A program made the translations under genes and the position numbers. The notes under the pieces are model-generated. The model saw nothing but the letters and a program-made list of their open reading frames with translations. It was not told where the DNA came from and did not search any database. A stretch of 18,131 nucleotides of DNA from an uncultured Eubacteriales bacterium (lineage in GTDB: Bacteria; Bacillota; Clostridia; Lachnospirales; Anaerotignaceae): positions 1 to 18,131 of the forward strand of contig URLB01000027.1 in NCBI GenBank assembly GCA_900548595.1. The letters are read 5' to 3'. This document shows positions 6,250-14,298 of this stretch, piece by piece. Within the stretch, counting starts at the first letter, position 1. Every line of letters begins with the position of its first letter.

Positions 6250-6795
6250 ATGAAGAAGGTATATTTGTTTCTGGCATACGGCTTTGAAGAAGTTGAGGCA
6301 CTTACGGCTGTAGATTTATTAAGACGTGCGGGTATTCAGGTTATAACGGTTTCTGTTACCGGAAACGATATAGTTACGGGCGCACATAAAATTCCTGTAG
6401 TAGCGGATATAAAAATAGACAACGGAGCGTTTGGCGACGCGGACGCTTTCATAATACCGGGAGGACAACCGGGGGTAGATAATTTATACGAATGTAAAGA
6501 ATTCCTCTCGGTTATAACAAATGCATATAAAAATAATAAGCTTGTATGCGCAATATGCGCGGCGCCGATGCTGCTTGGCAGACTGGGACTTCTTGAAGGT
6601 AAAAAGGCTACGTGTTATCCCGGATGTGAATCGGAACTTACAGGAGCGGATATTTCCGAGGACAGTGTATGCGTCGACGGAAATATCGTTACTTCAAGAG
6701 GAGTCGGAACGGCGGTGGATTTTGCGTCAAAAATAACGGAACTTCTTTTAAACGCAGAGAAAGCGGCTGAAATAAGAGCTTCGATACTTGCTTAA
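6250..6795 (+). CDS. DJ-1/PfpI family protein
   Basis: The 181-residue product belongs to the DJ-1 branch of the DJ-1/PfpI superfamily, alongside YajL and human DJ-1. Proteins in this branch have been described as chaperones, glyoxalases or deglycases, and the in vivo role is debated. The reactive cysteine is C103 in VCAICAAPMLLG (the nucleophile elbow). The conserved acidic partner of human DJ-1 Glu18 aligns with E16 in GFEEVEALTAVDLLRRAG. PGG at 70-72 and a late SRGVGTAVDFA segment are also typical. AAGGAG at 6235-6240 supports the ATG at 6250; a TTG at 6244 is in frame but too close to it. It is bounded by a divergent CYTH gene and a convergent hypothetical gene 7 bp away, so it is likely transcribed alone. 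Confidence 0.92.
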   Translation: MKKVYLFLAYGFEEVEALTAVDLLRRAGIQVITVSVTGNDIVTGAHKIPVVADIKIDNGAFGDADAFIIPGGQPGVDNLYECKEFLSVITNAYKNNKLVCAICAAPMLLGRLGLLEGKKATCYPGCESELTGADISEDSVCVDGNIVTSRGVGTAVDFASKITELLLNAEKAAEIRASILA

Positions 6796-6802
6796 TAAAG
6801 TT

Positions 6803-7219
6803 TTAAATATAAATGTTACTGAAAAGAGTCTCTAAAAGACCCTTATGCAGTTTGCATACGCCCATTGATGCGTATGCGTTTAGGACAACGTCGATATCAA
6901 TATCATATATGTACGATACCTGCTCCGGGGAGTATGATTCCGTAACGCCGCATTCAAGCTGGCGTTTAAATGCACGGCAAAGCTCTCCGGAGCCGTTTTT
7001 CATTATTACGGCGAAAGAAGACGGAGTAATTGATTTTATATTATTTTCATTGAGTATTTTATCCAGCTCATCCTTTGTCATGCCCAGAATATCTCTTACT
7101 TCGGCTTTTTTGTAAGGCGGAGTTTTTGTTTTAAGGAATAAATCGATAGTTTCTAATTTGTAAACAATATTTGTGCGGTATCGGCTGAGATATGATTCGT
7201 CGTGTGCGGTTATGCTCAT
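6803..7219 (-). CDS. Hypothetical protein with two helix-turn-helix-like segments
   Basis: I do not recognise this 138-residue protein. The ATG at 7217-7219 has a strong AAGGAGG ribosome binding site and the frame is clean, so the gene is very likely real. It has no signal peptide or membrane segment. Two stretches have the spacing of helix-turn-helix units: KKAEVRDILGMTKDELDKIL (about 37-56) and YSPEQVSYIYDIDIDVVLNAY (about 96-116). This hints at DNA binding or an adaptor role but there is no clear family match. It converges on the DJ-1 gene and diverges from the gene at 7329. An 8-bp inverted repeat near its 3' end (6854-6861 with 6870-6877) is within coding sequence. Confidence 0.8.
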   Translation of the reverse strand: MSITAHDESYLSRYRTNIVYKLETIDLFLKTKTPPYKKAEVRDILGMTKDELDKILNENNIKSITPSSFAVIMKNGSGELCRAFKRQLECGVTESYSPEQVSYIYDIDIDVVLNAYASMGVCKLHKGLLETLFSNIYI

Positions 7220-7232
7220 ATAGAATGCCTCC

Positions 7233-7261
7233 TTGATAATTTATATGAGAAATTATATAAT
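7233..7261 (+). promoter_or_regulatory. Sigma-A-type promoter of the 7329 gene
   Basis: TTGATA (7233-7238), 17 bp and TATAAT (7256-7261) on the plus strand. The predicted start is near 7268, so both the ATG at 7302 and the GTG at 7329 lie downstream of it. Confidence 0.6.
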
Positions 7262-7328
7262 CATTATAAGCAAATATAAATCGGAGCGCTATATGTAATA
7301 TATGGTCTTTGATTGGCAGGTGTATAAA

Positions 7329-7850
7329 GTGAATGCTATAGAGAAATATTTCAGGTACAGACAGGCTCTTATAGATCAGTATGCAAAAGGAGATATGACA
7401 AAACGCGAGTATCTTCAGGCTAATTATGAAGCCGTCGTATATAACGATATTAAGCCCTTTAAGAATATTGATACTGTTCTTAAGGGCTTGTTCAATTATC
7501 AGTATTATAATGCAAAAGCCAAAGAAAAAAAGCAGGCGAGTACCATAAAAGATTTATCTTATGAAGAGAAAAAAGATTATATTGACAGCTGTAATTATTA
7601 TTACGGACGAAAAGATAAAGCTACTTTAAAGGTGTTACAGCTTATGGACTATAAAGGTGTTGAAGCGTATTTTATAAACGTACGCTCAAAGGAGCTGAAA
7701 GGAAAGCTGTTTGAGATAATTTTGACGGATTACAATATGATACTCCATTCAACAAACACTCTTATATTAAAAAATTTAAGGGAAGAAGGAGTTTTTTCCG
7801 AAACAGTCAAAAAATCTCTGATTGACGGATATATTAATCAGCGATACTGA
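7329..7850 (+). CDS. Hypothetical protein, possibly DUF6648 family
   Basis: This gene encodes a soluble, mostly helical, Lys- and Tyr-rich protein of 173 residues, with no signal peptide or membrane helix. The N-terminal pattern IEKYFRYRQALIDQYAKGDMTKREYLQANY and the YNDIKPFKNIDTVLKGLFNYQYYN segment resemble a small clostridial family I remember as DUF6648; that name is unverified. I favour the GTG at 7329 because GCAGGTG lies about 8 nt upstream. The in-frame ATG at 7302 would add nine residues but its nearest purine stretch (CGGAG) is about 15 nt away. The amidohydrolase follows 72 nt downstream in the same direction and may be co-transcribed. No function can be given. Confidence 0.8.
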   Translation: MNAIEKYFRYRQALIDQYAKGDMTKREYLQANYEAVVYNDIKPFKNIDTVLKGLFNYQYYNAKAKEKKQASTIKDLSYEEKKDYIDSCNYYYGRKDKATLKVLQLMDYKGVEAYFINVRSKELKGKLFEIILTDYNMILHSTNTLILKNLREEGVFSETVKKSLIDGYINQRY

Positions 7851-7922
7851 AATGTTTAATATATTTGTCAGGAGAAAGACCGATAAAATGTACAGATGCT
7901 TTATATATGGAGGATAGCCGAT

Positions 7923-8414
7923 ATGAGAAAGGTTTACTATAACGGAAACGTAATAACTATGGAAAACGAAGAAACCGCTGAATATGTTTTGATAAACGGA
8001 GATAGGATAGAAAGCGTGGGAAAAGGCGATATCCCTAAGGCTGATGAATATACGGATCTTAACGGAAAAACGATTATGCCGGCGTTTATAGATCCGCACA
8101 GCCACATGACTTCCGTAGCTATGTCGTTTTTAAAGGTGCAGCTTGATGACGCCGAAAGTGTAGAGGGAGTTCTGGACAGAATAAAAAAGTTTATTGAGGA
8201 AAACAAAAAAGAGAACAGTTGGATAAGCGCTATGGGTTACGATAACAATTCTTTAGCCGAAAAAAGGCATATAACGGCGGAAGAACTGGACAGCATAAGC
8301 GGAAGCAATGCTGTTGTAATACAGCATAAATCCGGACATTCCGGGATTTTTAACACGGAAGCGGCAAAAAGACTGAATATAAGAACAAAAGACGGACTGC
8401 TTGAGGAAAGCTAG
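7923..8414 (+). CDS. Amidohydrolase, N-terminal part up to the TAG
   Basis: The first 163 codons hold the small N-terminal beta domain and the first metal-binding motif (HSH at 59-61), then the start of the barrel with ENSWISAMGYDNN and the segment KSGHSGIFNTEAAKRL. Alone it would lack most of the catalytic barrel and could not be an active hydrolase. The start and ribosome binding site are intact. Confidence 0.6.
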   Translation: MRKVYYNGNVITMENEETAEYVLINGDRIESVGKGDIPKADEYTDLNGKTIMPAFIDPHSHMTSVAMSFLKVQLDDAESVEGVLDRIKKFIEENKKENSWISAMGYDNNSLAEKRHITAEELDSISGSNAVVIQHKSGHSGIFNTEAAKRLNIRTKDGLLEES

Positions 8415-8441
8415 TATATAAATATATTAAAGAATATACCG

Positions 8442-9413
8442 ATGGAAAACGGAGAAGCGCTGATGAACGCCTATGATAAGGCGCAGAACCTTTATTTTTC
8501 ATACGGTATAACAACGGCGCAGGAAGGATATGCCCTCGGACAGCTGTTGCCTATATACCGAAAACTAGTTGAATCCGGCATATTGAAAATAGACCTTAAT
8601 TTATATCCAGACATTGACAGCTATGATAAATGGCAGCATGCGTTTCCTTTAAGCATAGAGAACTATAACGAAAATATTAAAATTGCAGGTTTGAAAATAA
8701 TGCTTGACGGTTCTCCTCAGGGAGGAACTGCGTGGGTTTCCGAGCCGTATACAGGCGGAGGCAGCGGATTTTCCGCCATGACAGATAATGATGTCGATAA
8801 GGCTTTGAAATGGGCTAAGGAAAGAAATGTACAGGTTATTGCGCACTGTAACGGGGATATGGCGTGCGGTCAGTTTATAGACGCGGTCGGAAGAAGCGGA
8901 AACAGGAATGCGGTTATGATACATGCTCAGCTTTTAAGAAGAGATCAGCTGAAAAAGGTCAAGGAATACGGAATAATACCGTCGTTTTTTATAGCGCATG
9001 TGTTTTATTGGGGCGACGTGCATATAAAGAATTTCGGAATCAAAAGAGCGTCGGCAATATCGCCGGCAAAATCGGCGCTTGACGAGAAGATTATGTTTAC
9101 ATTCCATCAGGACGCGCCGGTTGTCGAACCGGATATGTTTAAGACGATATGGTGTGCGGTAAAAAGACAAACTAAGAGCGGAATAATACTGGGAGAAGAA
9201 GAGCGAATTGACGTTTTAAACGCATTAAAGGCGGTTACCGTAAATGCAGCCGTACAGTATTCAGAACAGGGTGAAAAAGGAAGTTTAAAAGAGGGAAAAC
9301 TTGCCGATATGATTATAATTGACCGAAATCCTTTTGAAACCGATATAGACGGTCTAAAAGATATAAAAATTTCGGAAACAATAAAGGGCGGAGTTACGGT
9401 TTACAGGGCGTAA
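8442..9413 (+). CDS. Amidohydrolase, C-terminal part after the TAG
   Basis: This piece, up to 323 codons, holds the remaining barrel with likely metal ligands in IAHCNGD and MIHAQ, the late FHQDAPVVEPDMF region, and the closing beta domain. The ATG at 8442 has no ribosome binding site; the ATG at 8463 has CGGAG 9 nt upstream and could support re-initiation. The product would lack the HSH metal site, so activity is unlikely without the first part. Confidence 0.6.
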   Translation: MENGEALMNAYDKAQNLYFSYGITTAQEGYALGQLLPIYRKLVESGILKIDLNLYPDIDSYDKWQHAFPLSIENYNENIKIAGLKIMLDGSPQGGTAWVSEPYTGGGSGFSAMTDNDVDKALKWAKERNVQVIAHCNGDMACGQFIDAVGRSGNRNAVMIHAQLLRRDQLKKVKEYGIIPSFFIAHVFYWGDVHIKNFGIKRASAISPAKSALDEKIMFTFHQDAPVVEPDMFKTIWCAVKRQTKSGIILGEEERIDVLNALKAVTVNAAVQYSEQGEKGSLKEGKLADMIIIDRNPFETDIDGLKDIKISETIKGGVTVYRA

Positions 9414-9449
9414 AGCTTTTGTCGATAAAAATAATGTTCGGACGGTTTT

Positions 9450-9478
9450 ACAGGCTTCTGTTTTAAGAAGCCTGTTTG
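9450..9478 (+). terminator. Probable terminator hairpin after the amidohydrolase
   Basis: ACAGGCTTCT (9450-9459) pairs perfectly with AGAAGCCTGT (9466-9475) around a 6-nt loop. The T tail is short (TTT then GCA), so termination may be inefficient. Confidence 0.6.
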
Positions 9479-9514
9479 CATAATCATTATATATAAAGTT
9501 TAAGATGAACCGGA

Positions 9515-9542
9515 TTGAAATTTATTTGTTATAAGTTATAAT
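9515..9542 (+). promoter_or_regulatory. Likely promoter of the pheA operon
   Basis: TTGAAA (9515-9520), 16 bp and TATAAT (9537-9542). A second TATAAT at 9557-9562 has no good -35. There is no room for a T-box leader between here and the ATG at 9595. Confidence 0.5.
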
Positions 9543-9594
9543 ATGTGTTAAAATACTATAATTAGTACTTTGCATATTTTAAGGAGAATATTGT

Positions 9595-10422
9595 ATGAAA
9601 CTGGGGTATCTTGGTCCCAAAGGAACTTTTTCGGAACAGGCGGCTATGATGTATGCCGCAAAATGTCCATATGACTGTGAATATGAAATGTTTTTGAACA
9701 TAACGGATGTAATTTCCGCCGTGGGTGACGGTATAATAGATGAAGGGATAGTTCCTTTGGAAAATTCCATAGAAGGAACTGTTACAAGCACTGTCGACAC
9801 ACTTATATTCGACGCGGAATTGTACATAAACAGCGAACTTATACTGAGTGTAAACCAGAACCTTATGGTAAAAAAAGGGGTTTGCCTAAACGATGTAAAA
9901 AAAATAATTTCACATCCGCAGGGATTGGCACAGTGCAGAAAATATATTAAAACGACGGGAATTTCTGAAACCGTAGCCGTATCGTCTACAGCGGAGGCCG
10001 CACATATAGTGTCGCAGGGAAAAGGAGATACTGCCGCGATTGCCCCTAAGAGAGCCGCAGAGGTATACGGGCTTGATATAATCGGCGAGAATATACAGGA
10101 CGACGGAACCAACTCTACAAGATTTATAGTAATATCAAAACACAAACCGGAACTTAAGTCGGGAATGAGGACAAGCATAGCGTTTACACTTGATGATGAT
10201 AACTCTCCGGGAAGACTTTATAAGGTACTGGATATTCTTAATATATATGAAATCAATATGATAAAGATAGAGTCGCGTCCGGCAAAACACAAACTCGGAA
10301 CGTATGTTTTCTGTATAGACCTTGTGGCGGATGACAATGAGGATCTTAAAGACGCAGTAAAAATGCTTAAAAGAAAAGTAGCGTTTTTTAAATTTCTCGG
10401 CTCGTATTCATCTATAGGATAA
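9595..10422 (+). CDS. pheA: Prephenate dehydratase
   Basis: PheA converts prephenate to phenylpyruvate by decarboxylation and dehydration, the committed step of phenylalanine synthesis. The 275-residue, monofunctional form lacks a chorismate mutase domain. The catalytic domain (about 1-182) starts GYLGPKGTFSEQAA, carries PLENSIEGTV (54-63), and ends with the signature NSTRF (173-177; TRF is the core of the usual TxxTRF motif). An ACT domain (about 192-270) with ESRP (226-229) should bind phenylalanine for feedback inhibition. AAGGAG precedes the ATG by 8-9 nt. gdpP starts only 12 nt after the stop, so pheA is probably the first gene of a pheA-gdpP-rplI-dnaB transcript. Confidence 0.97.
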   Translation: MKLGYLGPKGTFSEQAAMMYAAKCPYDCEYEMFLNITDVISAVGDGIIDEGIVPLENSIEGTVTSTVDTLIFDAELYINSELILSVNQNLMVKKGVCLNDVKKIISHPQGLAQCRKYIKTTGISETVAVSSTAEAAHIVSQGKGDTAAIAPKRAAEVYGLDIIGENIQDDGTNSTRFIVISKHKPELKSGMRTSIAFTLDDDNSPGRLYKVLDILNIYEINMIKIESRPAKHKLGTYVFCIDLVADDNEDLKDAVKMLKRKVAFFKFLGSYSSIG

Positions 10423-10434
10423 CAGGTGATGATC

Positions 10435-12375
10435 ATGGAAAAACATAAGAACATAATAATAAAATATCTTATTGTTATTTTTATCGCAGCTATTGTCGGC
10501 GGTATTGTCGGAGGTATAGCAGGCATTGTTATTGTGGCTGTAGTTTCAGTCGTTATTCTTGCCACAGCCTTGGCAGAGATAAGGAAAAGCGCAGAAGAGA
10601 TTGTGCGTGAAAGCGTTCAGGATGATGACGAACCTGAGGTTATAGTGAAAAACGATATACCCGTACCGTATGTCGTTATTGACGGAGGGTTCAGCGTAAT
10701 GGGCTGTAATGAAGAATTTTTACAGCTTATGGGACTTAAAAGCTTTTGCGGGTTTAATATAAAGGAAAAGATACCCGACTATAACGAACATCTGAACAAC
10801 CAGATTGTAAAAATCGGAGAAAGAAGTTTCAGAATCTATTCTTCACATGCGGAATTGGCAGACGGAGACATAGCCAACTCACTTTGCTTTATGGATGTAA
10901 CCGAAATACAGGCTTTAAAAGAAAGTTTGGAAAACGATAAAACCGTTGTGGGAATTATATATATAGATAACTATGACGAAGTAATAGAGAGCGTAGACGA
11001 CTCGGCTATACCTATGCTGACAGCTATAGTTGACAGAAAATTGACCGCTATGATACACGAATGTAAAGGAGTACTTAAAAAGACCGAAAAAGACAGGTAC
11101 TTCTTCTGTATTACGGCAGAAGCGCTTGCCGAGCTTCAAAAAAATAAATTTGAAATATTAAACGATATACGTTCTATAACTATCGGCGAACATATACCCG
11201 TTACGCTGAGTATCGGAATAGGCATAGGAGAGGTAACGCTTGAAGCCGCAATGAAAAGCGCAAAAGCCGCTATAGACCTTGCGTTGGGCAGAGGCGGCGA
11301 CCAGGCGCTTATTAAAAACGGGGATAAATATATATTCTACGGAGGAAAGAGCGGAGAAGTTTCCCATAACGCAAGGATAAGGGCGAGAGTAAAGGCTGAC
11401 GCGCTTTCGGAACTCATAGCGGAATCGGAAAGCGTTTATGTAATGGGGCATATAATGGCTGACGCAGACTGTTTCGGTTCTTCCATAGGCGTTTACAGAA
11501 TAGCAAAATCACTCGGAAAGAAATGCTCGATAATACTTGACGGAATCCCTTCGACTATACAAAAAATTGCCGATAAATTTATAGGCAATCCGGAATATGA
11601 CGATATGTTGACAGATTCGCAGGAAGCATGGCAGAATATCACCGAAAATACGCTTGTTATAATAGTGGATACCCATATAAACAGCCGTGTTGAGTCTGTG
11701 GATGTGTTGAATAAGGCGTCAAAGGTAGTTGTGTTCGACCACCATAGAAAGAGTACCGACTTCATTGACAAAGCGGTAATGGTTTATCATGAACCTTATG
11801 CTTCTTCCGCATGCGAACTTGTTACGGAAATGATACAGTATATAGGTGAAAAGGTTAAGCTGAAATCTGCCGAAGCAGACGCGCTGCTTGCGGGAATGAC
11901 GGTCGATACCCAGAACTTCAGCATGAAAACCGGAACTATAACATTTGAGGCGGCTGCGTTCCTTAAAAGATGCGGAGCCGACGGAATAAGAGTAAGAAAA
12001 CTGCTTCAAGAAGACTTGGACGTATTCAAAGCGAGAGCCATGGCAGTGGCGTCAACAGAGCCGATAACAGACGGTATATATATGTCCGTATGTCCGACAG
12101 GTAAGGGCAACGGTCCCGTAACGGCGGCGCAGGCGGCAGATGAACTTTTAGATGTGGAAGGAATAAAAGCTTCATTTGTGCTTTGTGAAGAAAACGGAGT
12201 GATTTATGTCAGTGCAAGAAGTCTCGGAGAGATAAACGTACAGGTTGTTCTTGAAAAAATTGGAGGCGGAGGACACCAGACAATCAGTGGAGCCCAGTTT
12301 AGGGAAAAAACTGTTGACGAAGTAAAAGAACTGGTGAAAAACGCCATAAAACAGTATTTAGAGGAGGCAGAATAA
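10435..12375 (+). CDS. gdpP: Cyclic-di-AMP phosphodiesterase GdpP (DHH/DHHA1)
   Basis: GdpP is a membrane-bound enzyme that hydrolyses c-di-AMP to pApA and so affects potassium balance, cell wall stress and growth. It has 646 residues, similar to Bacillus GdpP (YybT). In order: two membrane helices (about 8-47, with a Gly/Ile/Val-rich run), a PAS-like domain (about 75-160), a degenerate GGDEF domain (about 165-305, GRGGDQA at its end), then the DHH domain with GHIMADAD (H338, D342, D344) and the signature DHH (435-437), and DHHA1 with GGGGHQ near the C terminus. AGGTG 6 nt upstream supports the ATG at 10435 over GTG 10426 or ATG 10429. The gene order gdpP-rplI-dnaB is conserved with Bacillus. 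The catalytic residues look intact. Confidence 0.97.
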   Translation: MEKHKNIIIKYLIVIFIAAIVGGIVGGIAGIVIVAVVSVVILATALAEIRKSAEEIVRESVQDDDEPEVIVKNDIPVPYVVIDGGFSVMGCNEEFLQLMGLKSFCGFNIKEKIPDYNEHLNNQIVKIGERSFRIYSSHAELADGDIANSLCFMDVTEIQALKESLENDKTVVGIIYIDNYDEVIESVDDSAIPMLTAIVDRKLTAMIHECKGVLKKTEKDRYFFCITAEALAELQKNKFEILNDIRSITIGEHIPVTLSIGIGIGEVTLEAAMKSAKAAIDLALGRGGDQALIKNGDKYIFYGGKSGEVSHNARIRARVKADALSELIAESESVYVMGHIMADADCFGSSIGVYRIAKSLGKKCSIILDGIPSTIQKIADKFIGNPEYDDMLTDSQEAWQNITENTLVIIVDTHINSRVESVDVLNKASKVVVFDHHRKSTDFIDKAVMVYHEPYASSACELVTEMIQYIGEKVKLKSAEADALLAGMTVDTQNFSMKTGTITFEAAAFLKRCGADGIRVRKLLQEDLDVFKARAMAVASTEPITDGIYMSVCPTGKGNGPVTAAQAADELLDVEGIKASFVLCEENGVIYVSARSLGEINVQVVLEKIGGGGHQTISGAQFREKTVDEVKELVKNAIKQYLEEAE

Positions 12376-12822
12376 ATGAAACTTATATTACTTGAAGATG
12401 TAAAAGGCGTCGGGAAAAAAGGCGACGTAGTAAATAAAAACGACGGATACGCTCTTAACTTTCTTATACCGAAAAAGTTGGCTGTAGAGGCTACAAAGTC
12501 CAATATAAACGACCTTGAACTTAAGAAAAAGGCCGATGAAAGAAGAAAGAAAGAAGAGTACGAGGAAGCAAAAGAACTTGGAGAAAAGCTGAAAGACAAA
12601 ATCGTTAAAGTAAGCGTTAAGGCAGGAGAAAACGGCAAGGTTTTCGGTTCTGTTACAAACAAAGAAATATCAGCCGCACTGCTTCAGCAGACGGGAATAG
12701 ATATAGACAAAAAGAAAATCACATTTAATGATCCTATTAAAATGGTTGGAAGAAGAACGGTTAAAGTAAAGCTTCATCCGAAAGTAACGGTTGAACTTAC
12801 TGTTGAAATATCCGGAGAATAA
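12376..12822 (+). CDS. rplI: 50S ribosomal protein L9
   Basis: L9 is a large-subunit ribosomal protein that binds 23S rRNA near the L1 stalk and helps keep reading frame. The 148 residues match the family. The N-terminal domain has the signature MKLILLEDVKGVGKKGDVV and GYALNFLIPKKLA, followed by the long Lys/Glu-rich connecting helix (about 45-75) and the C-terminal domain with GKVFGSVTNKEI. The ATG immediately follows the gdpP stop, and GAGGAGG in the end of gdpP is its ribosome binding site, suggesting translational coupling. Confidence 0.98.
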   Translation: MKLILLEDVKGVGKKGDVVNKNDGYALNFLIPKKLAVEATKSNINDLELKKKADERRKKEEYEEAKELGEKLKDKIVKVSVKAGENGKVFGSVTNKEISAALLQQTGIDIDKKKITFNDPIKMVGRRTVKVKLHPKVTVELTVEISGE

Positions 12823-12834
12823 AGGGGAATTATT

Positions 12835-14175
12835 ATGGAGCAAAACGGTCAGATACAAAGAAAAATGCCGCATGACGCCGACGCGGAACAAGCGGTTTTA
12901 AGCTCCATACTCATGGACAGAGACGCTGCGGCGGAAGCGTTTGAAGTGCTGAAAGCCGAGGATTTTTATTCGCCTGAAAATAAAGCCGTGTTTGAGGCTG
13001 CATATCAATTATATACAAAGGGTGAGCCGATAGACGTTGTAACGGTTAAAAATCAGTTGGAAGAAAACGGTGTGTTTGCGGAAATAGGAGGCGTGGAAAC
13101 GCTGGCTAATATTGCCGCATCTGTCGGAAGCTCGGTTAATGTAAAAAGCTATGCGAAAATAGTTGAAGAAAAGTCCGTACTGAGAAGGCTTATAAAACTT
13201 TCGGGGGATATTTCCGAAATCAGCTATAAAGCAGGAGACGATATAAATACCATATTGGATAAGGCCGAAAAGGGTATTTTCGACGTAATGCAAAACAGAA
13301 ATACCGACAGCTTCTCGTCAATAATGGACGTTGCTTTCGAGACGTTTACCAATATCGAAAAAATCTACAATTCGTCTGAAAAAATAACTGGTATTTCAAC
13401 GGGATTCGCAGATTTTGACGCAAAGACCGCGGGACTGCAAAAGTCGGATCTTATACTTATTGCGGCAAGACCGTCAATGGGAAAAACAGCGTTTGTCCTA
13501 AATGTTGCTCAACATGCGGCGCTGAAAGAGAATGTCCCGGTTGCTATATTCTCTTTGGAAATGAGTAAGGCTCAGCTTGTAAACCGTATGCTTTGCGCAG
13601 AGGCGCTTGTGGACGCACAAAAGGTCAGAACGGGGGAATTAAACAGCGACGATTGGAATAAGCTTGTAGAAGGAATGGGAAGACTCAGCGAGGCACCTAT
13701 ATACATAGACGATACTCCGGGTATAACGGCCATGGAGATAAGAGCAAAATGCAGAAGACTGAAGCTGGAAAAGGGTCTTGGACTTATTGTTATAGACTAC
13801 CTTCAGCTGATGAGCGGAAGCGGAAAGAGCGATTCCAGGCAACAGGAAATATCCGAAATATCCAGGTCGCTTAAAGCTATAGCAAGAGAAATGGAGGCCC
13901 CCGTTATAGCGCTTTCACAGCTTTCACGAGCATGTGAGGCAAGAAGCGACCATAGACCTATGCTTTCCGACCTGAGAGAGTCCGGAGCCATAGAGCAGGA
14001 CGCAGACCTTGTTGCATTCCTTTACAGAGACGAGTATTATTTTCCGGAAAAGACGGAAAAGAAAAACATGGCGGAACTTATAATCGCAAAACAGCGTAAC
14101 GGCCCTACGGGAACAGTAAACCTTACATGGCTCGGTCAGTATACCAAATTTGCAAATATGACGAATTCATTTTAG
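12835..14175 (+). CDS. dnaB: Replicative DNA helicase DnaB (DnaC in Bacillus)
   Basis: This is the hexameric replicative helicase that unwinds DNA at the fork and recruits primase. It has 446 residues, full length and without an intein. The N-terminal domain (about 10-110) starts MPHDADAEQAVLSSIL. The RecA-like C-terminal domain has Walker A RPSMGKTA (212-219), Walker B IVIDYLQL (318-325), SLEMS, the LSDLRESGAIEQDAD segment and KQRNGPTG (419-426) with the arginine-finger region. It starts 12 nt after rplI. The stop is TAG. No clear terminator hairpin lies between the stop and the ferredoxin promoter. Confidence 0.98.
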   Translation: MEQNGQIQRKMPHDADAEQAVLSSILMDRDAAAEAFEVLKAEDFYSPENKAVFEAAYQLYTKGEPIDVVTVKNQLEENGVFAEIGGVETLANIAASVGSSVNVKSYAKIVEEKSVLRRLIKLSGDISEISYKAGDDINTILDKAEKGIFDVMQNRNTDSFSSIMDVAFETFTNIEKIYNSSEKITGISTGFADFDAKTAGLQKSDLILIAARPSMGKTAFVLNVAQHAALKENVPVAIFSLEMSKAQLVNRMLCAEALVDAQKVRTGELNSDDWNKLVEGMGRLSEAPIYIDDTPGITAMEIRAKCRRLKLEKGLGLIVIDYLQLMSGSGKSDSRQQEISEISRSLKAIAREMEAPVIALSQLSRACEARSDHRPMLSDLRESGAIEQDADLVAFLYRDEYYFPEKTEKKNMAELIIAKQRNGPTGTVNLTWLGQYTKFANMTNSF

Positions 14176-14234
14176 CCTGTGAAAGCAGAAAAGTATGGTT
14201 AATATGAAAAAATAATAAAATATAAAAATTTATG

Positions 14235-14263
14235 TTGATATTTTGCTGTTTTTGATATAAAAT
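14235..14263 (+). promoter_or_regulatory. Promoter of the ferredoxin gene
   Basis: TTGATA (14235-14240), 17 bp and TAAAAT (14258-14263), with TATAAA overlapping. A leader of about 30 nt includes AGAGGAGGTG, a near-perfect ribosome binding site. Confidence 0.65.
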
Positions 14264-14298
14264 ATAGAAAGTACATTTTCAGAGGAGGTGTTTTTCTC

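Larger units (their letters stand above)
7923..9413 (+). pseudogene. YtcJ-like amidohydrolase interrupted by one in-frame TAG
   Basis: Read as one frame this is about 496 codons, close to the usual 500-550 of YtcJ-type metal-dependent amidohydrolases, which hydrolyse amide or related bonds in small molecules of mostly unknown identity. GGAGG at 7908-7912 precedes the ATG at 7923. A single TAG (8412-8414, codon 164) interrupts it with no frame change; homology-like sequence continues directly on both sides. N-terminal motifs include the strand-rich start with NGNVITM and the metal-binding FIDPHSHM (H59, H61). Later pieces include VIAHCNGD, MIHAQLLRRDQL, FHQDAP and a C-terminal LKEGKLADMIIIDRNPFE. 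TAG ends dnaB in this window, so it is a normal stop here. The simplest reading is a recent nonsense mutation; an assembly error or read-through remain possible. Confidence 0.75.

Noticed and set aside
6854..6877. 8-bp inverted repeat GCATACGC/GCGTATGC
   Set aside because: It lies inside the coding sequence of the 6803-7219 gene, has no T tail, and is short enough to be due to codon content.
7896..7922. Longer start for the amidohydrolase at 7896
   Set aside because: The upstream codons are not preceded by a ribosome binding site, whereas GGAGG at 7908-7912 serves the ATG at 7923, where the family N terminus begins.
7923..9413. TAG read as pyrrolysine or as a genome-wide reassigned codon
   Set aside because: dnaB ends normally with TAG in this window, the amidohydrolase family is not known to need pyrrolysine, and no pyl genes are visible. 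Kept only as an item to check.
9414..9594. T-box or amino-acid riboswitch before pheA
   Set aside because: The promoter lies about 50-80 bp before the start codon, too short for a T-box, and no T-box sequence or antiterminator is visible.
9579..10178. Minus-strand open frame of 199 codons opposite pheA
   Set aside because: It is fully antisense to the catalytic domain of pheA, is rich in Ser/Ile/Pro as such shadows are, and lacks family motifs.
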